DNA of 64,000 nucleotides from Siphonodentalium dalli (taxonomy: Eukaryota; Mollusca; Scaphopoda; Gadilida; Siphonodentaliidae). Location of the stretch: the NCBI GenBank assembly GCA_032622095.1, contig CP136068.1, positions 136,281,989-136,345,988 on the forward strand. The letters are read 5' to 3'. The position numbers and the translations under genes were made by a program. Under the pieces are notes generated by a model. It worked only from the letters and a program-made list of their open reading frames with translations. It made no database searches and had not been told where the DNA came from. Shown here in pieces: positions 1 to 10,723 of this stretch; within the stretch, counting starts at the first letter, position 1; each line of letters starts with the position of its first letter.

Positions 1-680
1 CCTGTACCTGAGTGTTTCACATCACTTTAACTGTTGAATTTGTGTATGCCTAGCAATCAAATCCAATAATCGCTTTTTTATAAAGAGTGCCCATGCTTTC
101 ATCGCCCAATAGCGGCATAAAATAAGACGAATGGTGGCTATTGCAAGAATGTTTCATTTTTGTTTTGTATGGTCAGGGGGATCGGCGGATAAAAAGTGCA
201 CATACAAGGTTGATGTTTTTTGTTTTCCGAATTTTGGGACCCAGCACCCTTCCATGTCATTTTTATCCATCTAATTTTGAAACCCAACCCAATACATGTC
301 CAAATACGGTCCATTGAAATGTCCGACTCCTATTCCATCCAGGTGTTTTTATTAACCGCAATTATTGTTACTTGCTGTTTAATTCCAAACAAAAAGAACT
401 GCTAAGAGTTGCAAGTTTAATCACTGTTTCAATGACGATTATCTGATCAATTTACCGAAATTTAGTCTTCTAAATCTATATGGTTAGCAATAATTGACTA
501 GCTAATATAATAATAGATATAAACACAAGAAATAAGTTTTTATGCCTCATTTCCTAGAAAATCCACAGCGGCCTGAACACACTAATTTCCCGAAAACAAG
601 ACAATGAACAAGATTCACAAGAACTCTCTAATAGCTGCTATGAAACAAAATGGCTGGACTTTCGTATTCTTTTGATACGA
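1..680. other. Intergenic, no gene seen
   Basis: AT-rich sequence with only short chance ORFs and no recognisable motif. The first 40 bases share a short stretch (around 'gtttcacatcactt') with about 36557 and 47457, which suggests the edge of a dispersed repeat. Confidence 0.5.
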
Positions 681-1038
681 TTAACCCTTTACCCAACAGA
701 AGGGCCCTGTGCCAATGCATTCTATTATATATGAGAATGCATTGGCTTAACAAATTATAAAATTGTTAAAGAATGTAAGAAAAATGGTAAAAAGTGTTAA
801 AAAAAGATTTTTTTAGGCCAATGCATTCTCTTATATATGCGAGGCGACCTATGGTCGACTCGCATATATAAGAGAATGCATTGGCACAGGGCATAGCTGT
901 AACCATCACAATGTGGTCAAGGAGCCGGTTCCAATGATATCCATATTTGTATGGTTCTATTGAGACAGACCGAAGATATTTTAGGCTGTTGAAGCTTTAT
1001 TTGGCCGGTTTTGGCCGGTTTGTTGGGTAAAGGGTTAA
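681..1038 (+). mobile_element. TTAA-flanked twin-hairpin MITE, copy 1 (first hairpin collapsed)
   Basis: Non-autonomous DNA element of about 360 bp. It starts TTAA-CCCTTTACCCAACA and ends with the reverse complement, TGTTGGGTAAAGGG-TTAA. A TTAA target site with a terminal CCCTTT is the pattern of piggyBac-type elements, so piggyBac-derived MITE is the inferred class. No transposase is encoded. Full copies carry two 69-bp palindromes in opposite orientation. Here the first has lost its centre and reads only as a short hairpin at about 711-753, while the second (about 816-885) is intact. A conserved subterminal segment with two tandem GGCCGGTTTT motifs lies before the right end. Confidence 0.85.
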
Positions 1039-1191
1039 CAATTGTGATCAACCTAATTATTTCTATATACATGTAGATATAGCTACTCTCTTGTCGTGGC
1101 AATAGCACCGAAAGTTACTGTTGAAAGTTACTGATTCAAATTTCGAGAACATGGGTTACATTTGGGGTTCCATTGCTTTTGAGTGCTTAAG

Positions 1192-1539
1192 TTAGAGGGG
1201 TACTGTACCCCAAATCCGGCCATTTGTGGGACCATCTACTTTAATACTCAATAGAATATATGCAACAGATGAATTAGTTTGACCCATGGATGAGTGCAAA
1301 GTACACCCATGTGCTCTCTGAACGATGCAAACAACATGGTAATTATAATGAAAATGAATTTATGGCTGAAGTCATAAAATCATTATAACTATCATGTTGT
1401 TTGCATCCTTCAGAGAGCACATGAGTGTATTTTGCACTCATCCATGGGTCAAATTCATTCTTTTGTTGCATATATTCTGTTGAGTATAAAAGGAGATGAT
1501 CCCATAAATGACCGGATTTAGGGTACATTACCCCTTTAA
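1192..1539. mobile_element. Palindromic TTAA-type MITE (second family), copy 1
   Basis: The whole stretch folds on itself. Left-arm landmarks (AGGGGTACTGTA, then AAATCCGG, then GTGCTCTCTGAACGATGCAA) reappear reverse-complemented in the right arm, which ends ACCCCTTTAA. The turn is near 1360-1372. The right border is TTAA and the left is a one-base variant, TTAG. Related copies are at 26993 (truncated) and 40615. It encodes nothing, and the ORFs across it are shadows. A TTAA-targeting class is inferred from the borders. Confidence 0.75.
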
Positions 1540-2399
1540 CGACTCTTGTCCACACATATCACCACAACGCAGTGCCATCCCAAATGTAACCATTTCTTAG
1601 CATGAATCAGTAACTGTCAACTGGCCGTCTGGCTGTGTTATAATTGCAACAGTATACCCTTGTAATTAGAGTTGTACCGGTCTGCATATATGCACCGATT
1701 AATGCAGATATATGCATATTAATGACAATGTGTTCACTGTCGACGTGTAATGAAACTGAATGGCATTTAATGTTGCAGGAAATTGTTTGCTTAGTCTACC
1801 ATCATCTAGTCTTTATTAAAGTAATGACAAACCTATGATAATCAACAGAGTTCTTCACAAATCTTAAATAACCATGCTGACAGCTCAGAAGAGCTAGTCA
1901 CTTCCCAACACCATTCATTCATAGCAACAACATAGCAAGCATCGTGACATATTTGCAAGCATAAAATAGCTGATAGTTATGGGAGAAATAACCAGAAAAT
2001 AACCATATTTTGTTTAAATATCTTGATCAAAGACAATTATTACATATGCAATGTTTTTTTCCGTTCACAGAAAGACACCCACCCCCTTTCAACATTAGTT
2101 TTAGTAAATTTCACATATGTTATCACCTATCGGGGGTGAAAACCACTTTAAGTGCTTCATTCCTAGTCAACGGAGAAGACTAGAACACGCTGTATTAAAC
2201 TAAAATCAAAGAAAACTATTTTATTAGGATAAATATTGCATGACCTAGGAGAATATTTATTTTGGCATCCGGACACCCACCCACCCCGCGGGGGACATTG
2301 TGTATCGCACTTTTTATCCGCCCACCCCATGGCATAAAGCTGAAAATAAGCTTAGACAATTCCGCCATATCAAATCCAGTAGTAAGTCGGGATTTGTTT
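1540..2399. other. Intergenic, no gene seen
   Basis: No coding region, RNA gene or repeat is recognised here. Short ORFs lack domain signatures and splice context. Confidence 0.45.
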
Positions 2400-2700
2400 T
2401 ACCCTGTGCCAATGCATTCTCTTATATATGCGAGTCGACCATAGGTCGCCTCGCATATATAAGAGAATGCATTGGCCTAACAATTTTTTATCATTTTTTT
2501 TAAATAAATGTTTCTTACAATTTTTAGGACATAAATTTTTAAAATCATCCATTACCCTGCAGGGAGCCCCACACATATATAGAAGCATATAGAAGAGTGT
2601 GGTCTGCTCATGTTTGTCTGGGGCTCTGTATGGGTGAAATTATAAAATTGTTAAAAAATACAAGAAAAAATTATTAAAATTGTAAAAAATTCTTTAAAGT
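2400..2700 (+). mobile_element. Rearranged relative of the twin-hairpin MITE
   Basis: Positions 2408-2476 hold an intact copy of the 69-bp palindrome found in the twin-hairpin MITEs, preceded by the same ACCCTGTG flank. The terminal TTAACCCTTTACCC and the second palindrome are missing. Downstream, 2545-2635 carries a different imperfect palindrome (GGGAGCCCC ... GGGGCTC). The A-rich spacer that normally lies between the two palindromes (ATAAAATTGTTAAA...) follows only at about 2640-2700. The parts are present but reordered, so this is either a diverged subfamily or a recombined copy. Confidence 0.6.
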
Positions 2701-3073
2701 GTCCTGTCCGATTTGGCACCAAATAAGCCAGACTATCCTAAGCCAAAATTCCGCTTACTATATAGGCGAAAGAACGTGAAAAACAAATATACCGACAAAC
2801 ACCATCATTCATATAACATAGCATCGCAGAAATCTACAAAATCACCCATAAGACTACGTCAAAAACGACCATAAAATCTCATATTTGAGAACGCTGTTTA
2901 TAATCTACCGTTTTTAGGCAATGGAAGAATGGACTCTCTTTACAAGTGACGATCATTGAACGTTTTGCTTGGCTAACAACAAATTATAAAAGTGCCAAAA
3001 CTTTTGATGGTCAACATTTGGCCATTTAAACCTCATATCAACGAGCTCACAGGTCCGATCTAATTATTATCTG
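2701..3073. other. Intergenic, no gene seen
   Basis: Unique-looking AT-rich sequence between the MITE relative and the 88-bp satellite, with no supported feature. Confidence 0.45.
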
Positions 3074-4035
3074 GAATTGAAAACATAAATATGGTGCTTC
3101 TATATAGTGTGAAATAGGAAAGGACATCTTTAACTATGAGCGCTGAAGATTACAGATTGCTGAATTGAAAACATAAATATGGTGCTTCTATATAGTGTGA
3201 AATAGGAAAGGACATCTTTAACTATGAGCGCTGAAGATTACAGATTGATGAATTGAAAACATAAATATGGTGCTTCTATATAGTGTGAAATGGGAAAGGA
3301 CATCTTTAACTATGAGCGCTGAAGATTACAGATTGCTGAATTGAAAACATAAATATGGTGCTTCTATATAGTGTGAAATAGGAAATGACATGTTTAAATG
3401 TGAGCGCTGAAGATTACAGATTGCTGAATTGAAAACATAAATATGGTGCTTCTATATAGTGTGAAATAGGAAAGGACATCTTTAACTATGAGCGCTGAAG
3501 ATTACAGATTGCTGAATTGAAAACATAAATATGGTGCTTCTATATAGTGTGAAATAGGAAAGGACATCTTTAAATATGAGCGCTGAAGATTACAGATTGC
3601 TGAATTGAAAACATAAATATGGTGCTTCTATATTGTGTGAAATAGGAAAGGACATCTTTAACTATGAGCGCTGAAGATTACAGATTGCTGAATTGAAAAC
3701 ATAAATATGGTGCTTCTATATAGTGTGAAATAGGAAAGGACATCTTTAAATATGAGCGCTGAAGATTACAGATTGCTGAATTGAAAACATAAATATGGTG
3801 CTTCTATATAGTGTGAAATAGGAAATGACATCTTTAAATGTGAGCGCTGAAGATTACAGATTGCTGAATTGAAAACATAAATACGGTGCTTCTATATAGT
3901 GTGAAATAGGAAAGGACATCTTTAAATATGAGCGCTGTAGATTACAGATTGCTGAATTGAAAACATAATTATGGTGCTTCTATATAGTGTGAAATAGGAA
4001 AGGACATCTTTAAATATGAGCGCTGAAGATTACAG
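3074..4035. repeat. 88-bp tandem satellite, about 11 copies
   Basis: The unit begins GAATTGAAAACATAAATATG and ends near GAAGATTACAGATTGCT. Unit starts fall at 3074, 3162, 3250, 3338, 3426, 3514, 3602, 3690, 3778, 3866 and 3954, an exact 88-base period with no indels. The last unit stops at 4035. Copies differ by only a few substitutions (for example TTTAACTATGAG versus TTTAAATATGAG), so the array is young or homogenised. No ORF runs through it and it has no CRISPR-like spacers. Confidence 0.95.
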
Positions 4036-4703
4036 CCGCAAACAAACCTTTTCTGATAATGATACCGCCAGTGGGTGGTCCAGGTGTGAATCCGATGGCT
4101 TTAAGTAAGTGATATTATATATCACTGCTTTAAGTCCAGTGTTGATATTATTAGTACGTCTTAGTGCGGCTGTTTATATCCTTTACGCTGCAATCGCGCG
4201 TACACAAATCCTCTTATTGTTTCTCCTCCACATCGACGGTATGCCATTCGGTATGTTTGTTCACCACTTTCACTCAGCATGATATATATGCATGCACACG
4301 TCATCTGCATGACACATGTGAAAAGATACGATGGCGTAGAGTTGATCAATTTTAACCATTTCTTTACCAAATGGACTCCCCATCAGTTATAAAAGTATAA
4401 ATTGGAATGGTATATATTATCCAACTGAAAGGGTGTTCGGGAATAATAATAGTATCAATAATAATAATAATAATAATACTGGAGTTGTTTATTGGAGAAA
4501 GAGACCAGCTTGCCACTTACTCTCAATAGGGTAATATTAGCTATTAAAGGTGGAGGCAAAAGAAAAAATCCGATGACAAAGATATTTTAAAGCAAATTAT
4601 TAATTTTTTTTTTACATAAATTCAATCAGTTTCCGTTCTATACGAATTGTGTTGTTTATATCAATATCTGTGTGAGTTGTGGTTGAACAATTATTTGAAA
4701 CCA
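4036..4703. other. Intergenic; contains a short AAT microsatellite
   Basis: No gene is recognised. An (AAT)n tract with interruptions lies at about 4441-4480. Confidence 0.5.
4441..4480. repeat. (AAT)n microsatellite
   Basis: A run of AAT/ATA triplets, interrupted near its left end. Confidence 0.85.
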
Positions 4704-5060
4704 TTATCGGATTTTGTTCAATCCAATTTTGAGGAAACTTGACAGTTTGCGGAGCTTTATCATGTCGTCAGAGTTTAATACATCGTAGAACGTGTCTCTC
4801 GACGGGCTAGTCAATTGCGAGTTGTCGAAGTTTTTAGCTCTAAGCTCACTTAATTATAGACAGACCATTACAAAATGAAATTCGTCGCACATTGTGGCAT
4901 CGCATATTTTACATGAGCTATCTGGTGACTTCCCTTTCGATTTGGCCTTAGATCTCGACCAGTTCATGGTGATTCGTTGTACGAATTCGCTGTATAGGAA
5001 TAACAACATTGAAGGGAAGTTCAGTATAATAATGATTAAGTGATGCGGTTCCTTCAACAT
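4704..5060 (-). pseudogene. Relic of the C-terminal end of a LINE-type reverse transcriptase protein
   Basis: Read on the minus strand, one frame runs from about 5060 to a stop at 4706-4704, interrupted by a single TAA at about 4857-4859. It contains a zinc-knuckle-like CKIC...CDEFHFVMVC segment. After the stop come SELRAKNF, then SPSRDTFYDVLNS and KLRKLSSFLKIGL. This layout (C-x2-C, acidic residues plus F-H-F, cysteine, L-R-x-K, then a hydrophobic helix ending K-x-x-x-F-L) is typical of the extreme C-terminus of many invertebrate LINE polyproteins. The RT core is absent, so this is probably a 5'-truncated insertion. Assignment rests on motif memory; a BLASTP match to LINE ORF2 tails would confirm it. 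Confidence 0.5.
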
Positions 5061-5393
5061 ATGATATAACTCTCCAGTATAGTCTACAATCGATTGTAGG
5101 GTAACACTCCTATTTTCTAAGACTCATACTTATGTGTGCAAATGTTCAATGACACGGGGTCTATGAAACAGGTAAGCATATGTAAGCCCGGACCCAGAAA
5201 ACAAAAAAACATAACGTGACCAATATGCGCAAATGTGGAACATCGACACCCATGGGATACACAACCTACATAAGGGGGGTTTTTAGGTGATGTGGAGAAT
5301 TAATTTTGAGCAGTGATGGTCAACTGAGAGAAATGTGTGACAATAAACTTTTGTGATTGGTTTGATTATTTTATGGCTCTCATGTTGAATCTA

Positions 5394-5780
5394 TTATCTT
5401 TACCCAACAGAAGGGCCCTGTGCCAATACATTCTCTTATATATGCGAGTCGACCATAGGTCGCCTCGCATATATAAGAGAATGCATTGGCTTAACACATT
5501 AAAAATTATAAAATTGTTAAAGAATGTAAGAAAAAATGGTAAAAAGTGTTAAAAAAAGGCCAATGCATTCTCTTATATATGCGAGGCGACCTATGGTCGA
5601 CTCGCATATATAAGAGAATGCATTGGCACAGGGCATAACTGTAACTATCACAATGCGGTCAAGGAGCCGGTTCCAATGATATCCATATATGTATGGTTCT
5701 ATTGAGACAGACCGAAGATATTTTAGGCTGTTAAAGCTTTATTTGGCCGGTTTTGGCCGGTTTGTTGGGTAAAGGGTTAA
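5394..5780 (+). mobile_element. Twin-hairpin TTAA MITE, copy 2 (left border damaged)
   Basis: Both palindromes are present (about 5422-5490 and 5561-5628), with the GGCCGGTTTT subterminal motifs and an intact right end GGGTAAAGGG-TTAA at 5780. The left end reads TTATCTTTACCC instead of TTAACCCTTTACCC. Comparison with the copy at 6063 shows a small deletion across the left junction. It lies in unit 1 of the local tandem duplication. Confidence 0.85.
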
Positions 5781-6062
5781 ATAGTCATAAACTATCTAAC
5801 GAATACAATGACACGGGGTCTATGAAACAGGTAAGCATATGTAAGCCCGGACCCAGAAAACAAAAAAACATAACGTGACCAATATGCGCAAATGTGCAAC
5901 ATCGACACCCATGGGATACATAACCTACATAAGGGGGGTTTTTAGGTGATGTGGAGAATTAATTTTGAGCAGTGATGGTCAACTGAGAGAAATGTGTGAC
6001 AATAAACTCTTGTGATTGGTTTGATTATTTTATGGCTCTCATGTTGAATCTATTAGTGGATT

Positions 6063-6464
6063 TTAACCCTTTACCCAAACAGAAGGGCCCTGTGCCAATG
6101 CATTCTCTTATATATGCGAGTCGACCATAGGTCGCCTCGCATATATAAGAGAATGCATTGGCTTAACACATTAAAAATTATAAAATTGTTAAAGAATGTA
6201 AGAAAAAATGGTAAAAAGTGTTAAAAAAAAGATTTTTTTTAGGCCAATGCATTCTCTTATATATGCGAGGCGACCTATGGTCGACTCGCATATATAAGAG
6301 AATGCATTGGCACAGGGCATAACTGTAACTATCACAATGTGGTCAAGGAGCCGGTTCCAATGATATCCATATATGTATGGTTCTATAGAGACAGACCGAA
6401 GATATTTTAGGCTGTTAAAGCTTTATTTGGCCGGTTTTGGCCGGTTTGTTGGGTAAAGGGTTAA
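6063..6464 (+). mobile_element. Twin-hairpin TTAA MITE, copy 3
   Basis: Complete element with TTAA at 6063-6066 and 6461-6464, 14-bp terminal inverted repeats and two 69-bp palindromes in opposite orientation. It lies in unit 2 of the tandem duplication and shares its right flank with copy 2. Confidence 0.9.
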
Positions 6465-6488
6465 ATAGTCATAAACTATCTAACGAAT

Positions 6489-7875
6489 GGCACATTTTAT
6501 CTTATTACCATAAGCATGATGACCAAATAGAAGAATTACAATGGACATCATGTCCATATTCTAGTTTTTTAGTCTTTTAAATAATGTCCGTACTAGGCCT
6601 GACGTCTGGTTACACTATCAAGATGCCACACATGTCATTGGCCATACACGAACAATGTTATATGGAGACTGAAATGACAATTTGATCGGATCATCTGTAT
6701 TGTACCATGCATGTTCTATAAATAATCTTATTGGTCCGGACTGATTTCTCCTAATCTTGATGACTGGACCTCTGTCTGGTAATCGAGACCAATGTCTTAA
6801 CCAGATATGCCAAATTTCCATTCCTGTTTTCTTTACAACCTGTTCTCATGGATTATAAGAATATGGCTCCTGGCTCACTGAATAGGCGTTGTCAGCACGT
6901 CAATTAATCCTTTCTATACTAAATGGATTCTCTCACTATGTTATAAAGATATACATTGGAATGATATATTATTCATTTGGAGGGGTGTTCAGATAAAACC
7001 AGCAGCGATAGTATGATGGAAATATATTACAAGCGCTGTAAGATTCATAATCTTTGACGGGAAATGTTCATATAATAAGTTCAATGGTAGTCCGTTGAAC
7101 GCATTATCTTATTCTTTCATAAGGGAACTACTCATGAAGAGTATATAGTGTAGAAAGGGATAAGAAAAATCGATATTCGATCACCTAGATAGTATTGCAA
7201 TTGCGCAGTATTGAAAATTCCGATAATTCTAAATATTGTGAGCCAGTATCTGAAATGTCGAATTTTTCCTCCCAGTAACATCTAATTGGAATTCGGTGAT
7301 ATGCCGATGGAAACAAGGAAAACAGACCGGATTACAATTGTAAATACCTTTCATAGTATTGACCCCAGATTCGGAAATCGTCCAACGGCAAATCCTGTAT
7401 TGTCAATGTATTTATTGAGAGGGTTTCACACTAGCTGTTAGTTCATTTGTTGTAATTTTAGACAATCAACGTCGTTTTTCGATGGATCGATGATCGTATA
7501 GAAGTGTCACTGTGCGTAACAGGGTACTTTACAAACGACGTATGAATCTATAGATGCCCTTCTGAACAATAACACCCATCGATTGTAATAAAAGATACAA
7601 CGAAATAACATATGAACCCGGGTCTGCATGGATCCATTTGAAACCCTAGATGCCAAGTTATTATGTCACTATTATGCCTTTTATTCGCCTTGTATAGAAT
7701 CGGGGCTTGGCTATCGAAAGTTTATTGAAAATCGTTTGAATTTACCGGCCTGAAATTATGCTGATATTACATAAATCATGGAATACAGAAAAAACGGACA
7801 ACATTTTCATCAGAATAAAATACTACAAAACCGACTATTCCTGGCATAGCGAAAGAACGAGCGATTGTCTCTCGT
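6489..7875. other. Intergenic, no gene seen
   Basis: About 1.4 kb with no recognisable coding region. The minus-strand ORF at 6618-6821 has no domain signature and no splice context. Confidence 0.45.
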
Positions 7876-8569
7876 TGTTACGCCGAGTTATGTAGTAACT
7901 GACGAGTTTTGTGGTAGCTCACGAGTTATGTAGTAACAATCGACGAGTGTTGTGGTAGCTCACGAGTTTTGTAGTAAAATCGACGAGTTATGTAGTAATT
8001 TCAGGTTACGAGTTTTGTAGTAAAATATCGACGAGTTTTGTAGTAAAACACAAGCTAACGAACCACATTTGGTTTTCCACCAAGATAGCTAGTTTATTCA
8101 TTTCACCAATACAACATGGTTTTAAGAAATAGGACGCGACGTCTGACATAATGGGGGCCAGGTTCAAGTTAATAACATGGCCATAGTACTTCTAGGTACG
8201 AAGTTTGGCTCAGATCTGATGAGAAACGACGCAGCAGTGCCGAGGGACCAACATCAAGTTGAGCTACAACGTCATTAACGTCTACCACACAAACACTTAC
8301 ACAAAAAACATTGCATTTACTATATACGATTTTATTAACTCCAAACCCGCCTTTGAAAATGACTAAAAATTGTTGCTACAAATCTCGTTAGCTTGTTTTT
8401 TACTACAAAACTCGTCGATATTTTACTACAAAACTCGTAACCCAAATTACTACATAACTCGTCGATTTTACTACAAAACTCGTGAGCTACCACAAAACTC
8501 GTCGATTGTTACTACATAACTCGTGAGCTACCACAAAACTCGTCAGTTACTACATAACTCGGCGTAACA
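7876..8569. mobile_element. Foldback element with long internally repetitive inverted arms and 5-bp target duplication
   Basis: The element starts TGTTACGCC and ends GGCGTAACA, and is bounded on both sides by the direct repeat CTCGT (7871-7875 and 8570-8574). The arms (about 7876-8056 and 8391-8569) are nearly perfect inverted copies. Each is built from repeats of an ACGAGTTTTGTAGTAA or ACGAGTTATGTAGTAA core separated by short variable linkers. The middle, 8057-8390, is not repeated and has no meaningful ORF. The structure is that of a Foldback-type non-autonomous DNA transposon. The TGT...ACA ends and 5-bp duplication do not match a superfamily I can name with confidence. Confidence 0.85.
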
Positions 8570-8574
8570 CTCGT

Positions 8575-9016
8575 TTATATATGCGCATTGAAACCAGCCG
8601 TAAACTTTCTATGATTTTGGCACGTTTTTTGAAGAGATTATGGTTATGCAGTTTGTTGATAGGTATTTCATAATGTTTTAGCTTTTCTCGATCTATCAAA
8701 ATTATTCATTCAAAAATCATGTCCGTTTAAGGGTGGATGCACACTTGTATGCAATTTATGTAAGTAATTTACAGCGATATCAATCATTGATATCATTAAT
8801 CACCTCCGCCGGAGAGAGGTTGGTCGACCATAGACGAGATAAGCGAATAGCTATAAACGATTGTCAAACGGAATATTTGTGTATTATGATTGATAGAGGA
8901 AAAGTTAAAAGAAAACAAACTATCGAATAAACTATTGACAATCAATACAAAAATCGAAGATAAAAAGGATATGAGCTAGTCAATGTCGTACGTTTTCGTT
9001 GATAAGTATACAACCA
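8575..9016. other. Intergenic, no gene seen
   Basis: No supported feature. A 65-codon plus-strand ORF here resembles nothing I know. Confidence 0.4.
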
Positions 9017-9950
9017 GGACCCCCTCCCTAACGATGTATCGACTGGTGCCCATGATGCCACTCTTCCCGATCACCCCACCCTAACGCCATATTGACCGAC
9101 GCCCATGATACCACTCTTCCCGACCAGCCCCCTCCCTAACGCCATATTGACCGACATCCATGTTACCACTTTCCCCGACAGCCCCTCCCAATAACGCCAT
9201 ATCGACCAACGCCCATTATACCACTCTTCTCGACCAGCCCCCTCCATAACGCCATATTAACTGACGCCCATTATACCACTCTTCCCGACAAGCCCCCTCC
9301 CTAACGCCATATTGACCGACCCCCATTATACCACTCTTCCCGACAAGCCCCCCCTAACGTCATATTGACCGACGCCCATTTACCACTCTTCCCGACAAGC
9401 CCCTCCCTAACGCCATATTGACCGACATCCATGTTACCACTCTTCCCGACCAGCCCCTCCCTATTACACCATATTGACCAACGCCCATTATACCACTCTA
9501 CCCGACCAACCCCCTCCCTAACGCCATATTGACCGACATCCATGTTACCACTCTTCCCGACCAGCCCCGCCCTATAACGCCATATCGACCGACGCCCATT
9601 ATACCACTCTCCCCGACAAGCCCACTCCCTAACGCCATATTGACCGGCGCCCATTATACCACTCTTCCAGACAAGCCCCATCTCTAACGCCATATTGAGC
9701 GACACCCATGATACCACTCTTCCCGAACAGCCCCATCCCTAACGTCATATTGACTTACGCCCATTATACCACTATTCCCGACAAGCCCCATCCCAAACAC
9801 CATATTGACCGACACCATGATACCACTCTTCCCGAACAGCCCCACCCATAACGTCATATTGACCGACACCCATGACACCACTCTTCCCGAACAGCCCCAT
9901 CCCTAACGTCATATTGACCGACACCCATTATACCACTCTTCCCGACCCAA
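9017..9950. repeat. 54-bp minisatellite, about 17 degenerate copies
   Basis: The unit is built around CCCTAACGCCATATTGACC, then GACGCCCAT, then ATACCACTCTTCCCGAC and CAGCCCC. It repeats every 52-56 bases with small indels. Because 54 is a multiple of three, open frames arise by chance on the minus strand. The strong strand asymmetry (C-rich plus strand) makes it stand out from its AT-rich surroundings. Confidence 0.95.
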
Positions 9951-10334
9951 AGCCGAGTATTTCGTAATTTCGGCCAAATTTTGGGATTAAAATTTTCAAC
10001 CACATGGCGTATAGTGCTGACACTCTTTAACATTGGTGTACAAATTGTAATATTTCAACGCAAGGGGTGCAAGTGATATTTCCCAGAATTAACTTCCGGT
10101 CTGGTTCAGGGGGGGGGGGGGGGTATAGTAGAAAATTCCAAAAACAAACCCTCTAGCGATGCGCGTACATGGACTCGAACCACATCAATGCTTATTATGC
10201 GCATTGTTAGTATCGACGAACACTTTTCCGGAAGTCTCTCTTTGCCTCTGTTGCTTGCCATGCGTATTATGAATAATTTACGTTCGGTAGGGAGAAATTT
10301 AAAAAAAAATAAGTTGCAGGAACTTGTTCGTCAT
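9951..10334. other. Intergenic with a 15-base G run
   Basis: No gene. A homopolymer of about 15 G lies at 10109-10123. At about 10198-10222 is a segment (ATCGACGAACACTTTTCC) that recurs inverted at about 10829-10855, on the other side of the next MITE. Confidence 0.5.
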
Positions 10335-10723
10335 TTAACCCTTTACCCAACAAAACGGCCAAAACCGGCCAAATAAAGCTTCAACAGCCTAAAATATCTT
10401 CGGTCTGTCTCAATAGAACCATACAAATATGGATATCATTGGAACCGGCTCCTTGACCACATTGTGATAGTTACAGTTATACCCTGTGCCAATGCATTCT
10501 CTTATATATGCGAGTCGACCATAGGTCGCCTCGCATATATAAGAGAATGCATTGGCCTAAACAAAATCTTTTTTTAACACTTTTTACCATTTTTTCTTAC
10601 AATTTTATAATTTTTAATGTGTTAAGCCAATGCATTCTCTTATATATGCGAGACGACCTATGGTCGACTCGCATATATAAGAGAATGCATTGGCACAGGA
10701 CGTTCTGTTGGGTAAAGGGTTAA
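10335..10723 (-). mobile_element. Twin-hairpin TTAA MITE, copy 4 (inverted)
   Basis: Same family, in reverse orientation: the GGCCAAAACCGGCCAAATAA subterminal segment follows the left TTAACCCTTTACCCAAC border. TTAA is at 10335-10338 and 10720-10723. Both palindromes are present (about 10488-10556 and 10627-10694). Confidence 0.9.

Larger units (their letters stand above)
5147..6488. repeat. Tandem duplication of a roughly 660-680 bp unit containing a MITE
   Basis: Unit 1 (5147-5805) and unit 2 (5806-6488) both begin CAATGACACGGGGTCTATGA and both end in the same sequence, ATAGTCATAAACTATCTAAC. Each contains one twin-hairpin MITE at the same internal place. They are nearly identical apart from small indels, including loss of the left MITE border in unit 1 and a shorter A/T spacer between its palindromes. 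The duplication therefore happened after the MITE inserted. Confidence 0.9.

Noticed and set aside
3074-4035. CRISPR-like array
   Set aside because: The 88-bp units are contiguous with no variable spacers, and the surrounding DNA is eukaryotic.
5337-5552. Recurring ORFs over the MITEs (for example 5337, 10508, 41453)
   Set aside because: The shared peptide (for example M-R-V-D-H-R-S-P-R-I-Y-K-R-M-H) is only the translation of the palindrome, repeated wherever the MITE occurs.
9301-9717. Minus-strand ORF of 138 codons made of an 18-residue repeat
   Set aside because: It is a by-product of the 54-bp minisatellite. Indels break the frame between units, and neither a start context nor a conserved protein pattern supports it.
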